A DNA stretch of 64,000 nucleotides from Siphonodentalium dalli. Its lineage: Eukaryota; Mollusca; Scaphopoda; Gadilida; Siphonodentaliidae. Below, in pieces: positions 28,301 through 40,300 of the stretch. The position numbers and the translations under genes were made by a program. How positions within the stretch are numbered: the first letter of the stretch is position 1; each line of letters begins with the position of its first letter. The stretch spans positions 116,205,894 through 116,269,893 of the forward strand of contig CP136064.1 of NCBI GenBank assembly GCA_032622095.1, given 5' to 3'. The notes under the pieces were generated by a model. It had not been told where the DNA came from. It made no database searches and saw only the letters and a program-made list of their open reading frames with translations.

Positions 28301-31300
28301 TTTTGTGCACATTGTAAGCATGGATAGCTTCCCTTGTCTACCGTAGTAATAGTCAGAAAATGTAGAGGGAACTTTGTTATGCATATAAACTAATTTAATC
28401 TGATATAAAAATTACATTGTGCTACTAGTATACATATATGACATGGGGACAATTGTTATTGTTGTCTATAAATTGACACCTCTCCATTTCAACATGTGAT
28501 TCCGGGCTTGTGTGCTGAACATTTCTAATATTTCCACACATTATCAGCTGTGATGTCCCTAAAGAGAGCATTTGTTAGAATGGACTCTTATTATTGGTTT
28601 TTTGATGATCAATAAGCACGTTTGAAATCATGAAGCAAGGAAATAAGAATGTACGACTTTGAGTTAGACAATGAGAATTGATTGCAATTTACCTGAACTT
28701 CGGATGCTGATTGAAGACAATGAGAAATAATTCAAATGTATTAATCAGTATTCGATGTTAAGACATAGGCTGGTCATGTGCAACAATCAATTGGACGTTA
28801 ATGACATACAAATTATGATTGCCTGTGTTTTAAAATGCATTATTAATTTTATCTAGTGCAAGATTACATTGACAATAAATAATCATAATGTGAACAATTT
28901 AGGCATAACGCTAGTAATCATCAATTGTAAAGATTTCCAATTTCTTTTATGGAAATTTGTTGCCAATGGCACAAATAAGTAAACTGGTGAAGCAGGTTAT
29001 TCGGTCATATCCATGTGTATTAATTTTGAGGCCTTCGATACCTACGAATTGAGTTGGCCGATTAGATAATAAGCTATTGTCAATTTTAAGAGAAAATTGT
29101 AATATATGAGAATTTAATAATTTTACAAAGTTAATTGGAATAATTCTTTTCTCCTTTTGTTTATCCCTTTTATGACTGGAGCTTCTGGAAATTTTGCGTA
29201 AATCCTGTTCCAATGCATTGTCTTATATATGCGAGTCTCCCATAGGGAGCCTCGCATTTATTTAAGAAAATGCATTGGCTTAACAATATTTACATTGACC
29301 TTGTAAGCCAGTTCATTCTCTTACAACGCAGCTCCCGTCATGAAAGGGTTAATATGTTATAAGACAATCCTATTTGTCGAAGATTACATAACATATAATT
29401 CTGTCAATCAGTCTTTAGCTCGGAGTTCGCCAAAGACAGTCAGTCCTCTTTAACCAAGCCTACAAATAGTGTGTCTGTCATTTGCATAATGAGGTCCCCA
29501 GAGGGCGTATTTAGTGACTATATCCCACCCATCAGGCTAGTATCACCAAATTCACCCTCTGGGGACCTCATTCTGCTTAGGCCTCAACTGCTTTGGGAGA
29601 CTGAGGATCATGAAGTTCCCCAGTTGAAGTTGGTGATGTTCACCCATCAGTCAGCAGGGTCCGTACTAGTGCTTGAATTTATTGAAAGTGCTTGGATTAT
29701 ATTTTCCGGTTTTCAAGCCCTTGAAAGTGCTTGAATTTGATCAGGGGTGCTTGAAAAGTCATGAATTCAAACTTATCATAACTGACATATGTAATATGTG
29801 TGTCAGTTCATAATTTAGCCATAATTATCACAAAATCCCGAAATCGCCAGTTTTAGCGATCAAAATAGTGACTTAGGCGATAAAACAGCGTTATTGATAT
29901 GCTGGTCAGTTGCCGGCGAATGGCACGGTTTCGTTTCTGCTTTGGTATATTCCATAAACAACGCGCATGCGTAGTATTGATAAATGGATGCGCCCATGAA
30001 AAATCTTTTGTTGTAAATACAATGGGGAAATGTGTGTTCAATGTTGCGTGGCTGCATAATGATAGATATGCGGCGTGGCTGCAACAGGTGCCTAATAACA
30101 GAAAGGCTCGATGTATGCTGTGTTGTAAGGATACCGACGTATCGGGGATGGGCGAAGCTGCACTTAAAAGTCACTCCACTTCTTCAAAGCATGCCCAAAT
30201 ATAAGATGGCGATCGGGAGTCACAATGAAAAATTTTCTGACAAATCGACCTCCACAAATCACACAAACAAACCAAGCGGCACCTGTTACTACTAGCCCTG
30301 CTGCTGCAACTAGTATACACCCATTATTTCATACTAATTAACAGTTAAATTGAGCCAGACATGTATCATATATGGTGCTTGAAAATGCGTATTCAGGTGC
30401 TTGAAAAGTGCTTGAATTTGATTATCAATTCATAGTACGGACCCTGAGTCAGTCACCTCGATTATGCAATTTATCTTCTGCAAATTAGGGGATATCGAAA
30501 CTGAAGAGAAGGGAAAAAGTAATTTTAAACAATGTTAATTTGAGGCTACAGATACTTCCCAGAATATTAGGCCTAAGCAAAATGAGGTCCCCATAGGGTG
30601 AATTTGGTGATGCTAGCCCACTGTGTGGGATAGTGTCACTAAATCACCCTCTGGGGACTTCATTCTGCAAATGACAGACACACTATTTGTAGGCTTGTCT
30701 TTAACTCATACTTGATACAGCTTGCAGATAATAACATATTCATTATATTTATCCTATAGATACAGCAGCTAGTTGAGGATGTACAAAGACTGCAGGCATC
30801 GCTTGGTAAACTAAGGGAGACAACTTCTCAACAGGTATGCTCAACTATGAAAAAAAAAACCCAGTTAACTAACTAGAGTCTGATTTTCATTGAGAAGTAC
30901 TCAGGAAGTACATAAAAGTGGTACATGTAATGATATTATGAAGGAAATCAAACTATAAGAAGTAGTTAGCTCTAAATTTGATAATCAGGCTAGAAATGCT
31001 ATTAAAATCATCAAGAGTTTGCTAAAGCACTTTGAACAATGGAATATAGTCACATGTTAACACTGACTGTCTGTCGTCTGCTTTTATTACCTGGACATCC
31101 CTCCAAATGAATATATACCATTCCAATATTTAACTTTTATAACTGAGTTGGAGAATCCATTTAGTTTAGAAAGGGTTAATATTTGGCATACCGTAATGCT
31201 CTTTAAGTAATCGACTTCTTAACCACAGCAGAATTATGGGTAACTTTTCAGGATTTAGTCGGAAATATGGCTTGTTGCCATTCTTCGGAAAGCTCTCCCC

Positions 31301-34300
31301 GAGAGCTTTCCATATTCTGCTTTGTTTGAGGAGTCGATAACTTAGGGCATTACTGTATGAGCTTATTTCTTATGGACTTGGGTCGTGTTTGAATATGGCT
31401 GCGGTCTGCCTAATTTTACAGTTATGGTAGTTGCCTGCAATTTGCTGATTATTTTGATTTACAGAAGATATTTTCAATTAGAAATATCTTATTTCTTTCA
31501 AATTTAGTATTTGAATTACTAATACATGACAATGCTTGCTTTATTTGAGAACTCCATCTTTCCAATGAATCTGTTAGTTAACACTTATTTTTGAATAATG
31601 ACATGCTATCACCTGTCTGTTGTGTGAATGCAAAATGTAAAATAGAGAGAAGATATATATAAATTTGTACTCTGATTTGAATTGAACCTTGTTGATAATA
31701 ACCTATCCAATGAATTTACTTGAATCCACAGATCAGTAGGTTGGAGGAAGCTCTGGAGAGGAAGACAAAAGCTTTCCAGATACTCGAGGAGAAAGTTAGA
31801 TCACAGGAAGACTACGAGGAAGTACATCGTGAATTAAAGTGAGTTTCCCATTTTCTTCAATTAGAGTATTGCATCACAGTGTATGAAAAGGTGGCAATGA
31901 AATTCCAGATCTGGAAATGTTTATTTTTTGTCCGTCTTCTGTCTGTCTGAGCAGATATCTCAACCACAGGTTATAGGATATCAATGAAATTTGGTATGGA
32001 TGTTCACCACATTGAGGAAATTCAGAGGAGTGTTTAGTTGTTTTGTTTGGGTTTTTATCTGGAAATATCTATTATCTCCAACTGAGTATCTGATCTTGAT
32101 GAAATTTGGCATATACTTTCACTATCACAGGGGGTTTCAATGAAGTGTCAACTGGTGTTGTACGCAATGTTCCATTCTAGAGATATTCTCATATTTTGTC
32201 TCATATTGACAACCCCTGATCATGTCATCTTTGAATATTTGCATGGAAACTTTTAACTTTACCTTTACTTCACTTAATATGATATGCTAGGTACCACAAT
32301 TTTCCAACAATCTTCATCAAATCTGATTTTGGGTTATGCTTCTCTCATCAAATACAAGTATTAGCAATAGTCATTATTGAGGATAATAGTTGACTATATT
32401 AAACTATAATAGTTGAATCGAGGATGTGCTACTCCTGATAACATATCTTTTGACTATACTCATTAAAGTTATTAACTGATGACAAAATCTCCAAATTATA
32501 CACCTTTAAATTCTGCACTTTCCTTACAGTGTGCTAAAGTCCATGGAGTTCCAGCATGCAGCTGAAGATGATAATTCAATGGCCAAATCTCTAGAAGTGC
32601 TCTTATTGGAGAAAAACAAGCGACTCCAAACGGAAAACACCCAGCTCAAAGTTTCTGGCAGTGATATGTCAGGTAGGAAACATTTTCATTTTACATTGTC
32701 CACCATAGTTGTTGTATATGTAGTGCACGATGTGTCCATTTAATGTCAATATCTCATATCCGATTTCTGACCAAGATCTATAAAATGAAGTTTTGTTTAA
32801 TTCAATGGTGTAAAACTACATCAAACCCTAGGTTTAAAAGAAAGTTTTCAGCTCAAATGCCACACCCTACATGTAATAGCTATGCCAGGTGTCAAACCAC
32901 ACCAACAGTTTATAATCCCTTTGATAACTTAGGCTATTTGTTAAACCTATGTACATGAACTTCCTGATAGTCCCTATCAAAAAGTTCATAGAGTACTCTA
33001 CCTGTTGTTTGCTTACATTATCTAAATGTGCTAAAATATGAGGCAACATTCTAGTTGATGCTTTTAGAACTATGTGTGAAAGTTCTTTCAGCATAAAAAA
33101 AAGGTTGATATGAGATTGTCTACCAGTTCTCAGGAATGTGATCCCAAAAGTCTGCATTAGTTTTTCAGATTCAAGTTCCCGAAAATTAGTGTGTCCAAAA
33201 ATTATCAATAGAATTTGTCTGTGTATTGGTCACATAGTCAAACACTGTCTGAAAAAAGTGTACTATGCCAATGTAGATACAATTTTATACAAGTATTGCT
33301 ATTCTGTGATCATCTACTATACGACTCATTTTTTCTATAATTAAGAGTGTTAGTTTCATATAACATTTGTAGATTATGTTAAAATGTAAAGAGAGTTCAT
33401 ATCTATGTTCTTTACACCAGGAAACTTGTCAGACATACATGTAGTGCCAGTATCCAAATATCTGTTTGTAACTATATATTAGTCACAACACCATACCAGT
33501 AGTTACAGTTGTGACTATTTTCTTCTCTGCATTATTACCATTGTTGAGTAATGAACCAAAATGTTTGAAGTATGGATACCAGGGTTCACATACCTTCAGC
33601 CTTCTTCAATGGGAAATAATCATTCCAATTGCTTTAACCCTTTAACCAACAAACCGGCCAAAACCGGCCAAATAAAGCTTCAACAGCCTAAAATATCTTC
33701 GGTCTGTCTCAATAGAACCATACAAATATGGATATCATTGGAACCGGCTCCTTGACCACATTGTGATAGTTACAGTTATGCCCTGTGCCAATGCATTCTC
33801 TTATATATGCGAGTCGACCATAGGTCGCCTCGCATATATAAGAGAATGCATTGGCCTAAAAAAAATCTTTTTTTAACACTTTTTACCATTTTTTCTTACA
33901 TTCTTTAACAATTTTATAATTTTTAATGTGTTAAGCCAATGCATTCTCTTATATATGTGAGGCGACCTATGGTCGACTCGCATATATAAGAGAATGCATT
34001 GGCACAGGGCCCTTCTGTTGGTTAAAGGGTTAAGCCCCATCAAGCCTGCAAATACATGTAGTGTGTCTGTCATTTGCAGAATGAGGTCCCAGAGCATTAA
34101 TTTAGTGATCCTATCCCATACAGAAGGCTAGCATCACCAAATTTACCCTCTGGGGACCTCATTCTGCTTAGGCCTCATCTTCTGGGAAGTATCTAGAGTT
34201 TCAAGTTAACATTGTTTTTGGTTACTTTTTTCCTTTCTGGAAAGTTTCTATATCCCCTAATTTGCAGAAGATAAAATGCATAATTGAGGTGGCTAATGTG

Positions 34301-37300
34301 TGAACTTCAACTTCAGTTGGGGAAATTAAATCTGATCCTAGGTCTCCCATAGCAGTTGAGGCCTAAGCAGAATAAGGTTCTCAGAGGGGGAATTTGGTGA
34401 TGCTAGCCCACCGTGTGGGACAGCATCACCTAGTTAACCCTCTGGGGACCTCATTCTGCAAATGACAGACACACTATTTGCAGGCTTGAGTCCCATACAG
34501 GGTTCCTGGTATGTCCTTCAATTCACTCCAACCTCCTGCATTGAACCACATTCTCGGAATTGAAGCAATAATTTAGCCCTTTCATGATGTGCCAGTGCAT
34601 TCTCTCCTTATGGGAGACTCGCATATATAAGAGAATGCACCGGCTTACAAGGTGAAGGTAAATACTGTTAGACCAATGCATTCTCTTATATACTCTTATT
34701 TACTCTCATTTATAAGAGAATGCACATGGTTTTCGCAAAATTTCAGGAACCTCCAGTCAGTAGTGTTCTGTAAATTATAGGTCAGTCCCTGGATGGCATC
34801 AGTTTCGAATAAAATTGACTCTATGAAAATCACTTTAAACAAATTAACCAATACAGACAGATTTACATAATTTTTATTCATACTGATAGTTCTGTGATTA
34901 TTAAGGAGCAATTTCCACATTAAATTGTCTGTTGGCCCTTTGCAGCATGTGCACTATATGTTTCAGAAGATAGCCTGTTATATGTAGACATACCACTGAT
35001 ATATATTACTCCTTCCTTGTAGATAGCACAACTGTAGCCATATATAAACCATGTATAATTTATACTAGTCAATGCCTTGAAAATTACTCTTGTTTATACT
35101 CCTAATTCTATACAGAAAGTTCAGGGAAGAGAAACGCATCTTTAATTATTTAACTTGGCATATATTTACCAGAAAGTCAAATTCTTTGCATTTATACATA
35201 ATATGTGATTTTCACATGTTCTTGCTTCTGGAGAAATATGGGATTGCTTCGGGATTGCTAAAGTTTATACAAATATAAGACACTTCAAATCAGCTATGTC
35301 AGATGCAGTGTAGTGGGTGTGATCTAAACCTCACATACTTGTATTGTATTACATATAAAATTACTGTAATAAAAGGCACTCTGAATGAAAATGTACACTT
35401 TAGTAGACCCATTAACTTAGCACATTAGAAATCATATACATAACAAACATTTAGTAAGAAGCTTTCACATTATGACTATGTTTACCAGGTAAGAGGATAT
35501 GTGTATCTAACCTATTCCCCAGAGCGGTGAAAGTTGCTGATAGAGTTGCTAAATGGAAAGGAACGGCTAAGATTAACTTGGGAAATTTCTTTTTCATGTA
35601 ATCTGCCTCGTATCCATCTTTTTATGTTCTCAGGGAGAATTAATTTATCTCTGCTGTTCTATTATGCCATATCTAAAATCAGAACATTATTTATAGATTT
35701 TACAATAGTCTTATATGCAGTTTTACGCAAGGTTGTATAACAAAAAGGAATATATATATATTCAAAACTGATCGTAATTGAATCACAATAGTTGTTATAT
35801 ACTTATTGAATCATTTTAAAGCTGATATTTAGATGTTGGTTTAATAATAAAAATGAAGCATGATATTAACTTGCTGCTAAAAACTGCTCATTATCTGAAT
35901 AATACAGATACCTCAAAAGTGTATCACAAAACAATAATTCATATCATACGGTGAAAGTTGTATTTGATTGATCTGTTAAACTTTGCAACTTCTTAGTTCA
36001 ACAAATCCTTGTATCTGCAAAAAACATAGTCATAATTGTGTGTAAGCCCTCTAGTACTTTAAATCACCCTATGTGTTAGCTGTTGTGTGTTCCGGCATTC
36101 TATGTTGTGACTGGTGTTAATGAATCAGTTCACGTTAAATGTTCATGCTCTTACAAGAAAGGTGTGATTTGCTCTTTACTTTCACAAAGCCCCCTCTTTA
36201 AAAACTCTTTTAAAATTTATTACAGCTTAGTTTCAAAATTTCTCAAGCTCACTAGTTTTTAAGTAGCTGAAGCAGTTTTCTAATGTGTTTCATTCAGCCT
36301 TATTTCTTTCTCAAAAACTGTTTTACCTTCAACCCTAATTATATTAAACTACACAGTTGAATTTCCTTTACGGAACTGACATGGATCGATGAATTTTACT
36401 TCAAATTATGCACTCTTGTTTTCTAATAGGTCTATCTCTGGCATATTGAGATTTTCATTCCATTTGAAAGGTTTCAATGGCTTTTCTATTACGTTTAGAA
36501 TCCAATAATTTGCATGCTTTTTTATAAACCTATCTCATGCTATACATATGTGATGTAGACTATACAACCAGTATTTATCCACTAAACAGTTACACCTATT
36601 GGGTGACATTTATTTTTTGAACCATTTGATAACAGAATACTCTCTGATGAGTAGTTACTTGATTTCAATTAGTTTGTCTGTAGGATGTTCGGCTGTTTCC
36701 TGAACCTATTAGCTGAAACTCCCTACAAATGAATCTATACAGTATTTCTCAGCCTGTCTGATTATATATTTGAACGTCTCTACAAATGACAGATCATTTA
36801 TTCCAATGAATACTTTTATAACTGAATGGGAGATCCATCCAGAAATCAAGAGGTTAAAACGATCATCAACAGTTTACCATCACTTTCTGATTTAGCATGA
36901 TATGGGTTATTTTTGTTTGTTTTTCGTTTGGAGGCTTGAAAGTAATTGTGATGCATTCCTCACCTTTCTTGCAGGAGAATGTGAAAGCCCTTCCTTATCT
37001 CAAAGTGAAGCGGACGAAGCCTGCATTTCTACCACTAGTAGTAGTCAGGACAACAGAGACGACAAATCTACTTCATTGCCAAAATCCCTGAAAAAGGAAC
37101 CAATTTCGCCATCTAGTGTTCATATACCAAGTTCGCCAAAGGTTAATGGTGTTAATTCCGATGGACCGCCAACTCCTACATCGAACTTTACCTCACCTTT
37201 TGACGGTCATATTCCCCATCCGCCACCCTATTACAGTGTTTCAAATGGTCCAATGTTGCCAATGTTTTTCGGTCCGCCACAAATGAAACATGATGCTAAC

Positions 37301-40300
37301 GGACCTCCGGGCTTAGATACGATATTCGTTGCTAAATCTGTTAGAGAACTTCTCAGTATTCATAATATTGGCCAGCGGTTGTTCGCGAAACATGTTTTGG
37401 GACTTTCACAAGGAACTGTGAGTGAACTTTTATCAAAGCCAAAATCGTGGGACAAGCTTACTGAAAAAGGGAGAGAATCATACAGGAAGATGCACGCCTG
37501 GGCGGTGGACGAGCGGAATATTCTAGCACTAAAAGCCATCTCTCCTAAAAAAGGTGAGAACAGAATTATTAAGAATAATAATACTAATCCTCTAACTTTC
37601 TTGCTTTTTGGGTGGGTTGATTATCCCTGTTGGTTGTGTCCTAAATCCAAAGTATTCAAAAACTGGCATGACTGATGAAATCTTGGTAAATTCTGTGACC
37701 ACATCACTGTGGCTTTCCATAAAAATTCATGCTCGGTGGATGGAATTGTTCCTCGGGCAACACTCTCAACGAAGACAATGCTCTTAAAGCATACAATGCT
37801 CTCAGATCAGAAGTAATTTTGAGTCTTCTACTTGCTTTCAGTGACTTTGTTGTTTGGTGTATATGTTCAGTGTTAGCTACAGTATTGTGATCACACTTTT
37901 TGTTTTGAGTATCTCTTAGTGACTCCCAAAAAGTGTTATTCCACATCCCTTATTTATGAAACAGTCCATTTATAGAAATATGTCACCTTAAGTCAGAATG
38001 CTAATTATGTTTTCATTCAAGTTTGACTAGTTCCAATCACTCACATTCGTCCAAAATCAACTAAAAATAATGTTTAACTTCATTTTAATTTAATTTCTAT
38101 TAATATAAATTTGAAGTAATGAATTGAAAGTTCAGTCCTCTAAAAGGTTTAATGGAATTTACTTAATCGTAGTTATCTGAACTATTATGTTTTAAGCAAT
38201 TTTGACAAAACTTTTTGAAAAGTTTGTTTTAGATTATTACAAAATATTTCTTTTATCATTAAAATTTCAATGACCTCACATCTGATAAATTGTTAACAAT
38301 TATGGATTAATTCATTATTGAATGATGATTTGGTAAATGCTATACAATTTTAGGTTGGATAATAATAATAGTTCATTTAAGGGAACATGGATACCAAAAG
38401 CTGCCTTCTATTGCCTGCTCTAAATGAATGATTATAAATGTGATCATTGGTTGATTTTTCATTTACAAGCTGAAATTAATATTCATGGATAGCATAACAA
38501 AAATGATTGTTGGTAAGGTGAAATTACCGAAATTATATCAACAATTTTTATCAAGAGTATCTGAAGTCACTAAATTTCACTCAAGTATCTATTCTTGTGA
38601 ATGTTGATGTTGTGAAATGAAAATGGAATTCATACAAAGGAAAATATTTTCAAATTTCTGAAATATCCTCATCACTTTGGAACAAAATTATCTCAGTTAT
38701 CTAGCCTAAAGTTATTTTCTACAACTGGATGATTCAAGTATCTCATTCATAGAAATTGAAATCAATTTTTATGTTTTTATAATTGAAGAAATGTACTGTT
38801 TGGTGTTAATACTGCATCCTACTCTCAATCAGTTGCGACTTGTCTGTATTGGTATTTTACTGGATACAAACTATAATAACTGCAAAACAGGAGTAATTTA
38901 GTGCTGAAACGGATGACCCATTTTTGTAGCCGGTTAACCGCGACGTGTAACCGGATCATAACCGGTTATCCGCTATTTTCAACCTATGACTTTACACTGA
39001 TTATTTACACCATAATATGTACCAATATATCAGTATAATTTGATTTATTAACTGTATGGCAAACTCGCGTAATGTTTACACAGACATAGCTTCTATTAAA
39101 CGAATGTAAATCACCAAACACGAACGTCACAAAGCCACGTGTTGACAACTTGGCAGATGACACAGTGAACTAAAACTCAGTTTTTATAAATAGACGTGTC
39201 ATGCTTGACCTGTTTGTACTGCAGTTGCGACTGCTACCTGACTTGTTATCGTTCTCGTCTTGGGAAGAATATTGTGTGACCTATATACATGTTCGTACAT
39301 GCAAATATCAGCAGTGTTTTTTTTATTGCCATTATAGCGTTTGCGGGACTGGCCGATTATTAGGTCATGTGACTCAGGTATTCTAACTGCTGGGTGTTCT
39401 TTGGCAATTTGAGATTGATAGGATCATGACTGACATCGATAAACACAATTATGAAGATTGTGAACTTTATGTAGTTAACAAATGAAAATTAAAAAAACAG
39501 CTGAAAACAGTGTTTTCTGTTATAAGACAATCAAATGCTGAGAATTTATAGTCATTAGTAGGATGCAAATAAGTCCGACTGCACGGGAACACCACTTAAG
39601 TGATTCGAGTTCATTTGAACTCCATCGACTGAGATTACTCAAACTCAGTAATGTTAGAAGTATAGACCGAGCGTATGTAAATAGGGTTGGTTCTCAGAGT
39701 TTGCATTCTGCCAATTTCTCTTTGAAATGTGCCGAGGCATCTGCTTTACTCATTTCTTGGGTATCCATGATACTGTCTGCAAGTGGTGAGTCGGAGAGTA
39801 GAAGTCAAATGATCACGCCGTACTGCAGTGAAAACGATTGTATTGATCTTTGCCGATGACCAGGTGGCGTCAGTGCACGTGTTTTACCGGACATCGGAAT
39901 ATCAAAGATGACGTCATGCATCTTTGATGTTTAGCCGCCAATGCCAGACTATGTAATCTACCATTCATGGAAGACTTTTGATCTGAAGGACCTGAACACG
40001 ATAGTTTTTATCAGTGGCATTGCATGTGTGTATTTATACATAGCGGTTAACCGGTTGATCGTAGTTCAACCGGTTGCCGACGGTAGCCGGTTGCCAACCG
40101 GTTATCCGGATATCCGTTTCAGCACTAGAGTGATTGAGTATCACTGGCAATTGGTTGGTGTACAATCTGTAGGTACAGTCGTTCACGAGAAAGTGAGAAT
40201 AAAGATAAATAATAAAGAGAGTAGTTTTCGCGCCCGGGATGGTCGAAAAGATAAGGCGATCTTTTCCTTCACCCCATTGAGAATAAGGAGAATAAATCTG

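Larger units (their letters stand above)
29455..30697. mobile_element. Family C element interrupted by a hAT-like element
   Basis: Ends CAAGCCTACAAATAGTGTGT and complement CAAGCCTACAAATAGTGTGT are identical. Hairpins lie at about 29489-29577 and 30581-30669. The inner part is broken at 29655-30446 by another element. Confidence 0.9.
22953..30759 (+). other. CUX intron: 7.8 kb
   Basis: Contains family A hairpin elements, a reverse-oriented family B copy, the 466-base palindromic element at 24905-25370, and a family C element interrupted by a CAGGG-ended element with a zinc-finger frame. The stretch 25950-29150 shows no repeat or exon I can support. Confidence 0.75.
30835..31731 (+). other. 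CUX intron: 0.9 kb
   Basis: Carries a partial reverse family B copy (about 31060-31179) directly followed by a family D copy (31191-31355). Nothing else recognised. Confidence 0.75.
32673..36974 (+). other. CUX intron: 4.3 kb, between coiled-coil and CUT exons
   Basis: Contains hairpin elements at 33634-34033 and 34573-34765, a family C element between them (34041-34488) and a decayed family B copy (about 36620-36857). This is where CUX-type and CASP-type splicing would diverge. No CASP exon or alternative promoter could be identified. Confidence 0.7.

Noticed and set aside
39563-39859. A 98-codon frame inside the element at 38899-40126
   Set aside because: No transposase motif or other similarity that I recognise; kept only as a comment on the element.
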